From: Flexithrix dorotheae DSM 6795
Lineage (GTDB): Bacteria > Bacteroidota > Bacteroidia > Cytophagales > Flammeovirgaceae
Length of the DNA: 64,000 nt
Assembly (NCBI RefSeq): GCF_000379765.1
Contig: NZ_KB903432.1
Span: forward strand, 427-64,426
Reading direction: 5' to 3'
Below the pieces are notes generated by a model. The model saw only the letters and a program-made list of their open reading frames with translations. It was not told the DNA's origin and searched no databases. Position numbers and translations under genes: made by a program. Below, piece after piece: positions 26,501-38,400 of the stretch; positions within the stretch are counted from its first letter, which is position 1; each line of letters opens with the position of its first letter.

Positions 26501-29500
26501 GATCAAAACAACCGATGGCTTGCTAAGTACTCTACTGATGGGATTGGAAATAAGGTTTGGGAACTACATCCAGACATTGCGATGAGCGTAATGGCAGGAT
26601 GTAATATCAACTCCGATGAACTGTTAGCAATCATTTCTTCTGAAATGCTTCCTGAGTTAAATGATGAAATATTACTGAATATTGCAAACTTATCAGAGAT
26701 ATTCAGGCAGGCATCTATGGCAAGAGCTTTACATATTTCGGTGGCTGAAATACTCAAATGGCAAAAATTAATCGGATATCCACTAGGCCCTTCCCGAACT
26801 CAAATGCCCGGCCCGATTGGTACCCTATTCTATTTACTCCTCATCGATTTGCATATTAGCGGAGGGATAACTGCTGACCTTCTGCTTTATACTATCCAAG
26901 GCATAAGTGATGAAGATGCAGGATTGGAATTAACAGAGGAAGACTTAGATGAACTCATTTCAAAAATAAAGGACCAGATAATTGTTGAACAATCAACTTA
27001 TAACCAGGAAAATACTACCGGAATAATTGAAATAGAAGGAATTGTCTATCAAATATTACAGGAAAATTTGGGTTTGGATGAGGGGCAAGTAGAAGAACTG
27101 ATCAAGGCCAGACCAGCAAATATGCTGGAAATCACCGAATTATTGGTCTCTTCTGAGTTTCTAAATGATGAATCGAATGCTCAGGAATCTGTTGAAGAAG
27201 CATTGTTACTTTTATTCAAACAGGCCAGCCTGATACAGGCAATTCATCTCAATGCCGAAGAAATCGCATTTACACAAGACTTTCATGCTGAATTGAACTT
27301 ACTAGACTTTTCTACCTTGGGTAATGCCAATTTACTGAAATGGTACAACCTGTTTTTACTCAAACAAATACAAACCGAAATAAACTCAGATACCGATGAT
27401 ATATATGCTGTTTTGGCAGCTGTTATCAATAATGAAATAGATGAGGAAGGGATTCATGAACGGATGTCCAATTTATTTGGAATCAATATGTCTGATTTTA
27501 GTGTGCTGGTTTCAACAAATGTACTAAATATGATTTACCCCTCTGGCTACCTAAATATGTCTCTGCTTCACAGGTTAAAAAAAGCATGCAATCATTTAAA
27601 ACATTTAGGTATTGAAGGTAACCAACTGCTAAAATTGGCAGAACCTATAACCAGTATTGATGCGGCAAATATTACAAAAACTGCAGTAAGAAAACATTAC
27701 GAACAGGCTAGCTGGTTACAGGTTTCTGAAAAATTGAGAGGCGAAATCCGGGAAAGACAACGTGACGCTTTAGTAAATTTTGTAAGGACAAGAGGTGCTT
27801 TGGATCTTACAAATGAGCAAACATATGCTTTTTACCTAATCGATGTGGACATGGGATCCTGTTTCACTACTTCGAGAACAAAACAAGCCATTGCCTCTGT
27901 TCAACAGTTTATCCAGCGTATTTTATTAGGCCTGGAGTTTGATCCTCAAAATGGAAAGGTTTTGAGCTTTTTTAAGGAAGATGCTGCAGAGTGGAAATGG
28001 AGAAAGAACTATCGGGTATGGGAGGCAAATGTGAAGGTATTTGCCTATCCTGAAAATTGGCTTGAACCTGATCTAAGGGACAATAAAACCCCAATTTTCA
28101 AAGAATTCGAACAGGAATTGATGCAGGGAGAATTGAATCATGAATTGGCTGAAAATGCAGTACTTGGATACCTGGATAAATTGCATGAAATCTCTAATCT
28201 TGAAATTGTGAACTTTTACGATTTGCCTTTTAAAGAAGAAGTTCTCGTAGTGGCACGAACCAGTAATTTTCCCCACAAATATTATTTGCGAAAATGGTTA
28301 AATAAGGAAGTTTGGACTCCGTGGACAAAGATTGATGCAGAAATTGAATCTGAGCAGGTACTCTTGGGTGTTTATAGTGGGGAACTATATTTATGTTGGC
28401 CATCATTCAATGAGCAGCTTGATGAAGAAGGGTATGAAAGCAGTACCATCCATGAGGAGATATCATTATTAGAAGATGAAATAGTTAAAATTGATGACGA
28501 TATTGATGCACTTAATGGAAAAATTGAGGACTATGATGACCTGGTAGATAATACGCTCATCGGTACCTATGTGAGTTCTATGATTGAAGATTTCGAAGTG
28601 AAAATCCAGGAACTTGAAAGAGATAAAGCTAATGTTGATTTACAATTAGCAGAGAAAAGAAGGGAACAGGAAGCCATAAAACAAAAATTTACCTATCAGG
28701 AAATAGAACTGAACTGGATGACCCAAAGGAATGAGGCATGGAGTGGGAAACAACTTTCTAAGGGATTCCTGCTGGGTGAAAAAGATGTTACGGCATTTGA
28801 ATACAGGTTTACGGTAAGTGCCAATAGTATTAGGTTGAAAATTAATGTTTATGCCAGTGAGGTCTCTTATCATTCCGTATCAGATTTTCCACAAAGAAGA
28901 GAAGACCAGCTTATTGGTTATTTTATATTAGATAATTGTACTGGGGAAATGAGAGCTGCCCAAAGTTTAGGAACACAAACAGACCAATGGGAATTCTTTG
29001 ATAACAGTGCACAAATCAACACTCATCATCATATAAAGTTAGTAGAGGAATATACCGATAACAATCTTCCATTTGGATTACATGATGGAAATTTGTTGCT
29101 GGAAGAGATTCCATCAAATGTCTTGGCAGGCATTACCGATTGTAAGGAAGGTTCTGAAAATGAGTGCTTTTTTATTGCGGATAAACATCGTACATTTTTC
29201 TTCCGTGAATCAATTACTTCATTGGAAACCAATTCATTACAAGACCTTAAACACCTTCAGGAATTGGTATTAGAACAAGAGCATATTCAAAAAGAAACAC
29301 ATTACCAGAAGAGGAGTATTCCCACCAAAAAAAGAGAGGCAAAAGAGGTTCAACCTGGATTATTAGATGAATTTGAAATAGGGAAAGATATAAATATTAA
29401 TGAATTAAATTTTCCGGAAGCATCTTTTCCAATTGGCAAAGTAAATGTAAAATATGAAGTAAGCGAACATTACCATGCTTACGCATGTGCCTTCACCAGG

Positions 29501-32425
29501 CAGGTAAGGCGGTTTGGAATAGAAGGATTATACGATCCGGATCCAAATATCCAGGGAACAAGGGATGCCAATGATTTGGTCAGACAAAAAACAGATACGC
29601 AACCTGTCTTTAACTTTGACACCACCTATAAGCCAAACCGTCAGATTGTGGTTGGTGAACCAAGGGAAGTCATTGATTTTTCCTACGGAAGTGCCTACGA
29701 GCAATACAATTGGGAAATTTTCTTTCATATCCCTATGATGATTGCAACCAGGCTAACACAAAACCAAAAGTTTGATGAAGCACAAAAATGGTTTCATTTC
29801 ATTTTTGATCCAACTTCTAAAGACGGCATTGGTATGGAACGCTACTGGAAGATCAAACCCTTTTATTTTGCTCAACTTTGGGGCGCTTCCTACGAGGATT
29901 TGGAAGAACAGTTAGAAAGGGTAGACGATACGGAAGGAATGAATCTGGAAACGATGATCAATGAGTGGGAAGCCAATCCATTTCAGCCTTATGCTATTTC
30001 CCGGTTCAGAATAGTAGCCTTTATGCGGATGACGGTCATGAAATACCTGGATAATTTGATTGCCTGGGGAGATCGTTTGTTTAGGCAAGACACGATGGAA
30101 TCAATCAATGAAGCCACACAATTATATATTTTAGCATCCAATATTTTAGGGGAGCCTCCACTAATAGTTGACAATAAAAATAAGGCTAATTTTAAAACAG
30201 TTTCAGAACTATTGAATGGTCAATTCTCCCTGGCGGCCTTGGGAAACAGTCTGAATCAACATAATTCCGATTCCTCCTTAAACGGAGCTCAGGGAATCTT
30301 AGGAGTATTGGGGCAGTTTTGCCTTCCCTTCAATGATTACATTTTGGACTATTGGGATATAGTTGGAGACAGACTTTTTAAAATCAGGAATTGTCTCAAC
30401 ATAGATGGCGTATTCAGAAAGCTACCGCTGTTCCAACCTCCAATTGATCCGGCATTACTTGTAAATGCAGCAGCTTCTGGGGTAGATATTGCCTCCGTAA
30501 CAGGTAGCCTTTTAGCCCCATTACCTCATTACCGGTTTAATGTAGTTTTCCAAAAGAGCATTGAATTAATTGAAAATACAAAGTATTTAGGCAATCAACT
30601 CTTAGGAATAATGGAGAAAAAAGATGCAGAGACACTTTCATTAATGAAGGCTGAGCAGGAAAAAGAAATGCTCAGCTTAAGTGTTAAACTGAAAAAAGAG
30701 GCCATAAAAGAATTAAAAAACCAAAAAGACAGTCTTGAGCAGAATAAGAAAACAGTAGAAATTCGAGTACATTTTTATAAGAACAGGCAATATATGAATA
30801 TAGGGGAGAACCTGGATCTAACCTTAAGGACATACAGCTGGTACCTCAGGACTTTGTCACAAATTACTGAGGCAAGCAGTGTTCCCTTGTCCTTTATCCC
30901 CAGAATCACAGCAGGGGTGGCAGGTATAGCTTCTCCCGTCACCCTTTCTACTTTTCTGGAACCCCAAACACCTGTTAAAACAGGTGCCAAGGTTTTAAGT
31001 ATTTTTGCCGATTTTACCCAGACTGCTGCAGGAATGGCACAGACTATGGGTCAATACGGAAGGAGAAAAGAAGAGTGGGATCATCAAACAGAAGTGGCTG
31101 AATCTGAGATAAAACAGATAGAAAAGCAACTGGCTGGTATTGATATTAAAATTGCCATGGCCGAACATGAACTGAGTAATCATGAAAGACGGATTGAACT
31201 GGCGGAAGAATCCACAGCATTTTTAAAAGATAAATTTACAAATGAGACCCTCTACAATTGGATGCTTTCACAAATGTCTTCTGTTTATTTCCAAACTTAC
31301 CAATTGGCTTTCGAAATGGCTAAAAGGGCAGAAATGTGTTATAAACATGAACTGGGAATAGACCAGGTTTCCTTTGTGAAATTTGGTTATTGGGACAGTT
31401 TAAAAAAGGGTCTTTTAGCTGGTGAAAAATTATTGCTGGACGCCAGGAGGATGGAAGTGAGTTATATGGAAAACAATATCCGAGAGTATGAGATTAGTAA
31501 AAATATTTCTTTGGCTTTGCTTGATCCACTTGCCATTTTAAACCTCAGGCTCACAGGTTCCTGTGAATTTGAAGTCCCCGAAATACTCTTTGATATGGAT
31601 TATCCGGGACATTTCTTTAGAAGGATTAAGTCAGTGAGTATCAGTATTCCTTGTGTGACAGGACCTTTTACTTCTATTAATGCCAAGCTCACCATGTTAA
31701 ACAACAAATACCGAAAGGAAGTGGATTTGAGTTCTCAATACGAAGAAAATATCAATAATGATGAACGGTTTGTCTATGAAGTAGATGCCATAAAAGCCAT
31801 CGCTGTTAGCCAGGCACAGCAGGATAGTGGAGTATTTGACTTAAATTTCAGGGATGAAAGATATCTGCCATTTGAGCGAGCCGGGGCAATAAGCCGATGG
31901 CGTTTGGAATTAGCCACCGAGATAAAGCAATTTAATTATGAAACAATTACGGATGTGGTTGTTGGCTTAAATTACACTGCACGAGAAGGTGGTGAGCCAT
32001 TAAAAAGTGCGGCAAATACCGGATTGACACAACGACTGGAATTTATACAGCAAGACCTTGGTTTCACCGGGCTTTTTCTTTTAATTGATGTGAGAAAGGA
32101 TTTGCCAAATCTCTGGCATTTGCTCATAAACAAGCAAAATGCTAAGGCAACCGTAGAAAAAAGAAGACTCCCCTACCTGACTCAGTCTTTTAACAACCTT
32201 TCCATTGAATCCGTCACTATATTGGTAAAAACCAAAGATGGCCAAAGCAGTTTTTCCTTAAATGTGGATCAAAATCCTGTGCCACTTGCTTTAGCCAGTG
32301 ATTTACCGATGTTACAAGGCCAATACACCGATATTGATTTTGATACGCCTTTTTCATTAAGTATTTCACAAGCTGATAGTGAAAACTTAGCCGATTTGAT
32401 GTTACTGGTAAATTATAAGCTTTGA
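23534..32425 (+). CDS. Tc toxin A-component (TcA/TcdA-like), pore-forming translocation subunit
   Basis: 2963 aa, in the size range of TcA proteins, with no signal peptide, as is usual for Tc toxins. Residues 1-70 (MGTPFNLSKDKAKVLIQNGG, SLGVTAKLS) resemble the fold pattern of the ribosomal protein L12 C-terminal domain. Residues ~80-150 form a carboxypeptidase-regulatory-like beta domain (GKIVNSAKLPLEGLQIKLF). The TcA hallmark C.HC.SAFSPSAYLIDMLRFL is at ~607-625. The neuraminidase-like region (PENWLEPDLRDNKTPIFKE) is at ~1496-1560, a coiled-coil segment at ~1644-1720, and the C-terminal pore/TcB-binding part begins near PPIDPALLVNAAASGVDI (~2300) with long helices after it. The family forms a pentameric bell that injects the TcB-TcC cargo into target cells. 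The partner faces it 24 bp away. Confidence 0.93.
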   Translation: MDYEISILAIKENKTEVAKVLMGTPFNLSKDKAKVLIQNGGIVYKGKNKLISTKILDKLKSLGVTAKLSLSNTSNKVQSKDGTFKISGKIVNSAKLPLEGLQIKLFHKAIGSLTLLSKTETDYNGEYSIEIDLDKTSIINKENINVIIKAYQNNIEKEEHIGISQMKKVTGKNEKIDLEISLKKNQTPSTYNILSAQLEKYNLDTLTTTATNNDVKLIAVETNLQGNLIRDFLRARLIGKSLSQQNEDEIEKISKLCFACIAGGVKPNLQAFLGLRDAKIKHLLAKAEESHNLQFENNEDLINLFRTRRVPHIVQNARVLSDYLKVRNVTQKSFETFLNSYLKSGLPGGIVVDELMKQGTLKDKEGKSLKDSLLLFEFAYSQPKLLNGIEKDFGIKLIKDLAKLTENQWLKSIKKYIELPNKSIPEDTYLKIASSISRSIEKTFSTEVFFQNLTKDNNLKIPLVQKWLNTNETFDFSKSSLEEYWRANEIKVAPKEKELLEKTERLFHLAPVNQRYNSFKALWLGNYENADSVLQGGRGKFNVNMKSQGLNLEEAANIYKNAQHQQSVGLFGLSLAKVNTEKETPSTNSPVKIEPTLAALFGDKGSSGCEHCISAFSPSAYLIDMLRFLERANTSPNLQGKTGLQLLFERRPDINNLRLDCENSHTPLPFIDLVNELLEHVVATSSLVFKIPDAWLIESSLALQTTWTTEELAAHPEYLQVEAYNKLRLTTAPWGLPYNLWADEVRTYLKQLGTDRTELMALLRPDNNPLKLLEVAAERLGLDAAEVLIVINPASNTAKRTLIWQTGNPAVDLKNIRKFIKRTSLNFDKITEVFSSNFVNPNARTLIPEDLSDLDSAEFQFISADNSSLLDRFHRFVRIINKTNWHVGELDAALQNISKSAKLDIETFSNLGIVAEMNQKFNIPIDEIASWFGNLYSTNFKNKQSIYHKNFALNSINSTPTENGLNLIEDVFGIKGNGITAEMTVVDLVDQNNRWLAKYSTDGIGNKVWELHPDIAMSVMAGCNINSDELLAIISSEMLPELNDEILLNIANLSEIFRQASMARALHISVAEILKWQKLIGYPLGPSRTQMPGPIGTLFYLLLIDLHISGGITADLLLYTIQGISDEDAGLELTEEDLDELISKIKDQIIVEQSTYNQENTTGIIEIEGIVYQILQENLGLDEGQVEELIKARPANMLEITELLVSSEFLNDESNAQESVEEALLLLFKQASLIQAIHLNAEEIAFTQDFHAELNLLDFSTLGNANLLKWYNLFLLKQIQTEINSDTDDIYAVLAAVINNEIDEEGIHERMSNLFGINMSDFSVLVSTNVLNMIYPSGYLNMSLLHRLKKACNHLKHLGIEGNQLLKLAEPITSIDAANITKTAVRKHYEQASWLQVSEKLRGEIRERQRDALVNFVRTRGALDLTNEQTYAFYLIDVDMGSCFTTSRTKQAIASVQQFIQRILLGLEFDPQNGKVLSFFKEDAAEWKWRKNYRVWEANVKVFAYPENWLEPDLRDNKTPIFKEFEQELMQGELNHELAENAVLGYLDKLHEISNLEIVNFYDLPFKEEVLVVARTSNFPHKYYLRKWLNKEVWTPWTKIDAEIESEQVLLGVYSGELYLCWPSFNEQLDEEGYESSTIHEEISLLEDEIVKIDDDIDALNGKIEDYDDLVDNTLIGTYVSSMIEDFEVKIQELERDKANVDLQLAEKRREQEAIKQKFTYQEIELNWMTQRNEAWSGKQLSKGFLLGEKDVTAFEYRFTVSANSIRLKINVYASEVSYHSVSDFPQRREDQLIGYFILDNCTGEMRAAQSLGTQTDQWEFFDNSAQINTHHHIKLVEEYTDNNLPFGLHDGNLLLEEIPSNVLAGITDCKEGSENECFFIADKHRTFFFRESITSLETNSLQDLKHLQELVLEQEHIQKETHYQKRSIPTKKREAKEVQPGLLDEFEIGKDININELNFPEASFPIGKVNVKYEVSEHYHAYACAFTRQVRRFGIEGLYDPDPNIQGTRDANDLVRQKTDTQPVFNFDTTYKPNRQIVVGEPREVIDFSYGSAYEQYNWEIFFHIPMMIATRLTQNQKFDEAQKWFHFIFDPTSKDGIGMERYWKIKPFYFAQLWGASYEDLEEQLERVDDTEGMNLETMINEWEANPFQPYAISRFRIVAFMRMTVMKYLDNLIAWGDRLFRQDTMESINEATQLYILASNILGEPPLIVDNKNKANFKTVSELLNGQFSLAALGNSLNQHNSDSSLNGAQGILGVLGQFCLPFNDYILDYWDIVGDRLFKIRNCLNIDGVFRKLPLFQPPIDPALLVNAAASGVDIASVTGSLLAPLPHYRFNVVFQKSIELIENTKYLGNQLLGIMEKKDAETLSLMKAEQEKEMLSLSVKLKKEAIKELKNQKDSLEQNKKTVEIRVHFYKNRQYMNIGENLDLTLRTYSWYLRTLSQITEASSVPLSFIPRITAGVAGIASPVTLSTFLEPQTPVKTGAKVLSIFADFTQTAAGMAQTMGQYGRRKEEWDHQTEVAESEIKQIEKQLAGIDIKIAMAEHELSNHERRIELAEESTAFLKDKFTNETLYNWMLSQMSSVYFQTYQLAFEMAKRAEMCYKHELGIDQVSFVKFGYWDSLKKGLLAGEKLLLDARRMEVSYMENNIREYEISKNISLALLDPLAILNLRLTGSCEFEVPEILFDMDYPGHFFRRIKSVSISIPCVTGPFTSINAKLTMLNNKYRKEVDLSSQYEENINNDERFVYEVDAIKAIAVSQAQQDSGVFDLNFRDERYLPFERAGAISRWRLELATEIKQFNYETITDVVVGLNYTAREGGEPLKSAANTGLTQRLEFIQQDLGFTGLFLLIDVRKDLPNLWHLLINKQNAKATVEKRRLPYLTQSFNNLSIESVTILVKTKDGQSSFSLNVDQNPVPLALASDLPMLQGQYTDIDFDTPFSLSISQADSENLADLMLLVNYKL

Positions 32426-32449
32426 TCAAAAACATATTGACCTAAAACT

Positions 32450-35400
32450 TTATAAACCATAAAACTTTATAGGTTCTTTTCGGTCCATACCAATTCTTTT
32501 TAAATAATCCTCTTCAGACTCAGTCATTTGTATATAAGCGGCTGCAGGAACTGCCACAACCAGAGACAGTATACCTCCCTCCAGGGCAATTGCAGGATTA
32601 TAATATACCAAAGCAGATATTTTACCAGTCACATAACTTTCACCATATAATTTTGCTAAGCCCATAAAATCTCCCTTTTGAAGGGCTATCAATTCTTCTG
32701 GGGCAAAAGCTTCATACATGGTTTTTTCTCCTGAATAAACTTCGTAAGCACCGAACCCTAATGATAATCCGGATAATATTTTTCCGGGAATACCAGGGAC
32801 TGTCATTCCTCTTTGTGAAGATTTTCTTTTCATCCTTGGCTTAGGTTCAATTTTTTCGCTTTCACTTATATGTTCGATACTTGCCTTACTAGATCCGGTT
32901 GCTTTGGCAATTTCTTCAGTCTTCATTCCTGGTATTACCATATGACCTAAGGTATGAGTTCCCTCAGGTACTAATTTTCTCCAAATAGTATATGCTGAAA
33001 CTTTAAATGAGGTTTTCTCAAGTTTTCCAGTAACTAATTTACCATCCTTATCTAGGTGTTTATAGGTACGTGAATCGGAATCCATGTCTACTTCCCCCTT
33101 TTCAGCAATTTGAATGGCTGCTTCTTTTTGCCTCCCTGTTAACTCAGTTGAACCGGATAATTTAGTTTCATTTACTACAACGGTATCATCATTAAAAAAT
33201 ACTACTTTATCTGCTGAAGTATAAGTTCCATGTTTTGGTGTACTTAACCTTACCTCAGATGCATAGCCTTTGATATGTCCATCTAAGACTGCCTGATCCA
33301 ACATTTCATTTGTAACATTTTCCCAATCATTTCCCTCCTGAACTTTAATTAACCAATCAGGTCTACTTGAAGAAGTTCCTTTTATATCTACAAGTTTCAA
33401 AGGATTGTTTCTTACAAATACATACAAATTCAACCCATCCACCGTACCTGCCGGATCGGGGTTTAGCCATCTGCCCATCCAGGGTGCATAGTACCTGGCT
33501 CCATAATAATAAAGCCCGGTTGTGTTATCTCTTTCTTTTCCCGTATAGCGGTATTCCTTCAATTTTACTTCTGCTAAACTACTTCCTGTGGTATAGGCAG
33601 TACCTCCAAAGGGATAATATTCCTCATATGATATGAGATGCCCCTGAGCATCCACCTCCATACTAGCCGATCCTAAATGGTTTCCTAGCTGGTAATGAAT
33701 TTTATGACTGGCTACTGAAACTGAGTTATCGTTAGAATTATCCCAATAATGTACCAATGCAATGCGCTTTTCTCCATCTGTAATATGAATAGTACTTCGA
33801 TGTTCTTTTAGTTGCTGGTTATTCCCCTGATATTTCCTTTTAAGTTCTAAACCTCCCAAATAAATCTTTTCCTCTTTCCAAAGCAAATCCCCATTGCGAT
33901 TGTAAGTCTCCTTTATTTTTCTAATTCTTTGGCCTGAAGCATCGTACACATAATATTCAGCATCGCTTATATTGAGAGGATTACCATTTTCATCTTCTAT
34001 TTGTCTTTCTATAATTGTAGCAGAGGCAATGTTATTCCTATAATTCCAATCAATGCCGGCCAAATGTTCCAGGCTATTAAGATTTCCGGCAGCATCAAAA
34101 TTTTCTTCCATTGGAATACTACTATCCATTTCATCAGTAATACAGCGATTACTTGTAGGTGAAGCAGTTATATTTCTGGTATATGAATTATTACCTGTAT
34201 GTTGAATTTTTATAAGGTTTCCACTTTCATCATAAGTGAAATTCTGGTTGAAATTACCCAACCCGTTGGCATCATTGATATGCACAAACTGGCTACTATT
34301 TAAAACATCAGCATATTGCTGGTGGGTATTTTTGGTTAATCCCAGGTGTTCTCTACCTGTGGCTTGTGTTAACTGGTAAAGCGCATCATAAACGTAATTC
34401 ATGGTGGCATCAACCTGCTGACCTGCATTAAACACCTGAGTATGGCTGATATCAGAAATCTGTACAAGGTTTCCTACCGGATCATAAATATACTGGATAT
34501 CCTGAAGCATCGCCTGGCCTCCGTTTTCTTGCGGTCTTTGAGTCAGCAATTTGGTCAACCTGAAATTCTTCTCATCATAGTAATAGGAAGTTCTTACTCC
34601 GTTCCCATAAATAATTTGGCTTCTTTGTCCCTTGGCATCATAGGAAATATCATTGACAAAGTTTGTTGGTAAATTCGTAGATTCTTCGCCAAAAATATTT
34701 CCCCTCAATTTTACTTCAACACTTTTTAACCAGCCAATATCATGATATTTGGGAATGTGGACGCTTCCATCTGGTAAAATTGATTTTATTATTTTCCCTA
34801 AAGCATCATATTCCATTTTGCTATAATATACTTCTGGTTCCATATCTACCTGATCGAAATGAGCCCAATCAGGTTCCTTTTTATATTGGCTGCAAAGCTG
34901 TTGAGTTGAATGAAGCAATTGACCTTTGAAATTGAAAAGTAAATTTTCTGATTTCCCGGACTGATCATAAGACACTATAACCTGACCATTTTGATTTTTT
35001 GATTTATCATTTCCATAAATAATTTTCTGGGCAAGAATATTTAAATCAGGACCTTCCACCAGCGTTTCTAATGGACGATGAAGCGTATCATAAAGAATCT
35101 TAGTCTGATAATCTCTGGCATTCCAAAAATATAGTGGATTCCCCTTAGCATTTATCAGATTGTAGGTAACTCCCGCATCGCTGCTATTGGTGCTTAGCAC
35201 ATTACCCAATAAATCGTAGGTATATTTAAAATTATATATTTTTTCAGTTTCATTCCTGCCTTTATTGGCCACAAATTGTCTTGGGTCTGTTAGTGTAAGG
35301 GGATTACCGAGCGTATCAAATTCTGTATAATTTATGAATGGTTCACCATCTTCCTCTTTTATCTGTTCTACACAAAATTCCCGACCAAGGGAATCCAAAA

Positions 35401-38400
35401 TTACTTTTAAAGGGGTATTATAGTGTGGTATAGCTTTGTTTAAAGCAATTCTTTTGGGGTCATTAGCTGGTAATAATATTCCTTCCAGGTAGGCCTTGGA
35501 ATCTAAAATGGTATCATTTTGATCGAAATGAGTTACCTCCCAGGAGTCAATTGTTATTTTGGAATGAAAACCATCCGGTGATTCTGTTTTAATAAGTCTC
35601 CCCAAAGGATCATAATGAAAAACAGGTGTAACGCCTACTGGCCCGATTTCATGCTCAGATTGAAATAGATAAGTATCTGAAAAGAATGGCTCATATTGTT
35701 TTACAGGTTTTTCCTTATTGTTGTAAATCGTTCTGCCTGAAACCAGCCATTTATTTTCACTGTGTTTGATCTTGTTTTGCAATGCTCTTCCAAAACCATC
35801 TGTATACCCAAGGCTAATTTGTATTTGGGAAATTTCCTCATTTGGATTATCACTTTTATGTATTTCTCTCTGTAATTGTATAAAGTGTGGAGGAAGATGC
35901 CCATTTTCCCAATTTTCCAGGTGGTAATAAAAATAGGAAGTAGCCCCTTGTAAATAAACATTTGGATTATCAATGATATCCTCCAAAGAAGGAACAGGTA
36001 TAGGTTGATAAAGGTTGATCGGGTCATCCCCTTTTTGTATACCTTCTTCTGTACCATATGTTGTGGTTGCTACCACCATTCCCAACTCGTTGGTTAAGGT
36101 TTCAGATACATTATCATTTATATCTGTAATTTTATTCAGGGATAGCGTACGATAATTAATTTCTCCTATTACCTTGTTTTGTAAGGCATCTACAGTTTCT
36201 TTTACAGTCAAATAATATTCATCATAGCCAATTGAAGATACATTTCCAAAAACATCCTCACTCTTATTGGGTAGGTAAAAACCTGAGGCATCCAGATAAT
36301 CTATCTTATCTGAACTTACCCACCAATGGTCATCTTTCAATTGATAACCGGATTCTTGCAATAGGGCGTCATTAACTTTTCCATTATAAGCTAAGCCTGC
36401 CCAATGGTTACTCATTACCATAGTTTCCTGATGATCCGTAAGGGCCAAATGCCTAAGGTTTCCTTCTTTATAGGTAAAGATTTTAGCACCCATTATTTTG
36501 GCCTGTACACCGCTTGTAAAAATCTCATGGTGCAAAAGTACATTTGGGTTATCCAGTATATTTTCTAATTGTGAGAAAACATCCTCAAAGGCGAAAACTG
36601 CATCTAACTCTAATGAGAGTCCTCCTATTTCATAGTGAGTCTGTTTTTGGACTAAACCCAACCTATAATACAAATTTACCTCATTCTCAAATTGCATTGT
36701 TTGAAGGAAAGCATGTAATTTCATCTGTTCTGGCCGGATGCCAGCTGACCCACTTTTTCTTGGATATACGACCTCCAGACTTTGTAAAGGATTGCCATAT
36801 TCATCATATAATAAGCCAAATTGATGGGCTACCCGCGGGTCATCTGTATTTCTTTCTGTAGCCAAGGTAATTGTTTCCCGATTGAATGTCTGAAATACTC
36901 CATAATGATTTTCTTTTCTGGGCTGTAGTCTCCTTATGGTATAATTATTCTCCCTGATTGTATAAGGTTTACTTTCTTTTTCTGAACCGTCAAGCGAATA
37001 TATTTCCTGGCGAAGTGTACGGCCTTTAATGCATCTTACGGCTTCTCTATAATCCTGATATGAAAAACCATCTGTATTTTCAATTTCACTATCTGGCAAT
37101 TGATTTTCAATCCCGGAATCCTGAAAATATTCTTTTTGAAACTGTTTGGAAAATTCATGCTGATTTAAATAAGACCCCGTATGTATCCAGGTCTTTGAAA
37201 GTACCGGAGGAATATCTAGTTTATCTTCTTCCTGATAAGAATCGAACGTTTCCTGATCAATTTGGTCCACTCTTCCAAACCCCCTGAATTCTCTTTCTTC
37301 ATGATCATAATATCCGTGATAATAGCAATAACTCGTATTAAGCTGAGAGGAAGATATATGGTCTTTTGTGTGAATACTTTCAATTACATGAACAGGAAAA
37401 GGCAGTTTAGTTACCCAAGGCGTTCCTTCTTCCTTAGCTTTCAGATAAAAATAGGTGGAACTTTTATAACCGAATGAGACCTCTTTACCCAAATTATTGG
37501 AATAGCCTGTCATGATATGGGGTTTCTTGCTCCCCATTAAATCGATATAGCGCATTGGATGCTCATTGGGTAAATCGGAAGACCAAACGATACAGCCAGT
37601 TCCTGTTCCCAATAAGTCAATAACAGAAAACTTCCCCCTGTTATCAACAGGCACAAAAGGAGCAATCTCTTTAGGGCTACTCCATCCATTTCCCGCTTGA
37701 TTGATGTAAACTTTAAAGCGGTCTTCCTCAAGGTATATTATATCTGTGGCACCTGTACCACTAATATCAGCCAGATAAATTCGGCTGGAATGATATGTAT
37801 CCGAAAAGTCAAATAAGGGAGCATTGGCCATAGAAATCTTTGAACCAAAGTTTCCATAACCCAAATTGGGCCAGTAACATATTTCTCCATTTCTAATCCT
37901 AATAATATCAGTAAGACCATCCCCTGAAAAATCAGCCAAAAAAATACTTTCACCTTCATCAGAAAAAACCATAGCAGGTCCTGTATCCTCATCAAAAGGT
38001 TTGAGGTTTTTTTTCCCTTCTGCATAACCCTTTTTCCCCATGCTTTCATACCATAAGAAAGCATTTTCTTCAGAAACCACCAATTCAGGTCGGCCATCTC
38101 CATTCAGATCTATGTATCTGGCATTTTGATTTTTCCAATCGGTATTTGGGATGTTTTCAAATGGTATAAAAGAGGCTATATCTGCCGTCACTTCGGACAC
38201 CATATTTTTCATCTGGTGAAATCCTGATAGACCTGCAGACTTTATAACAATCTGTTTTTCTCCACTGGCTTCCAGGTCTTGTAAAGCCAGACGACCATTA
38301 TTTAAGCCATTAATAGCAGGTTTCGTGGTGACTTGTTCTATAGGAGAAAACCTGTCTCCACTTCCCCAATTATCCCCAAGGTTTTGTTTATAATACCATG

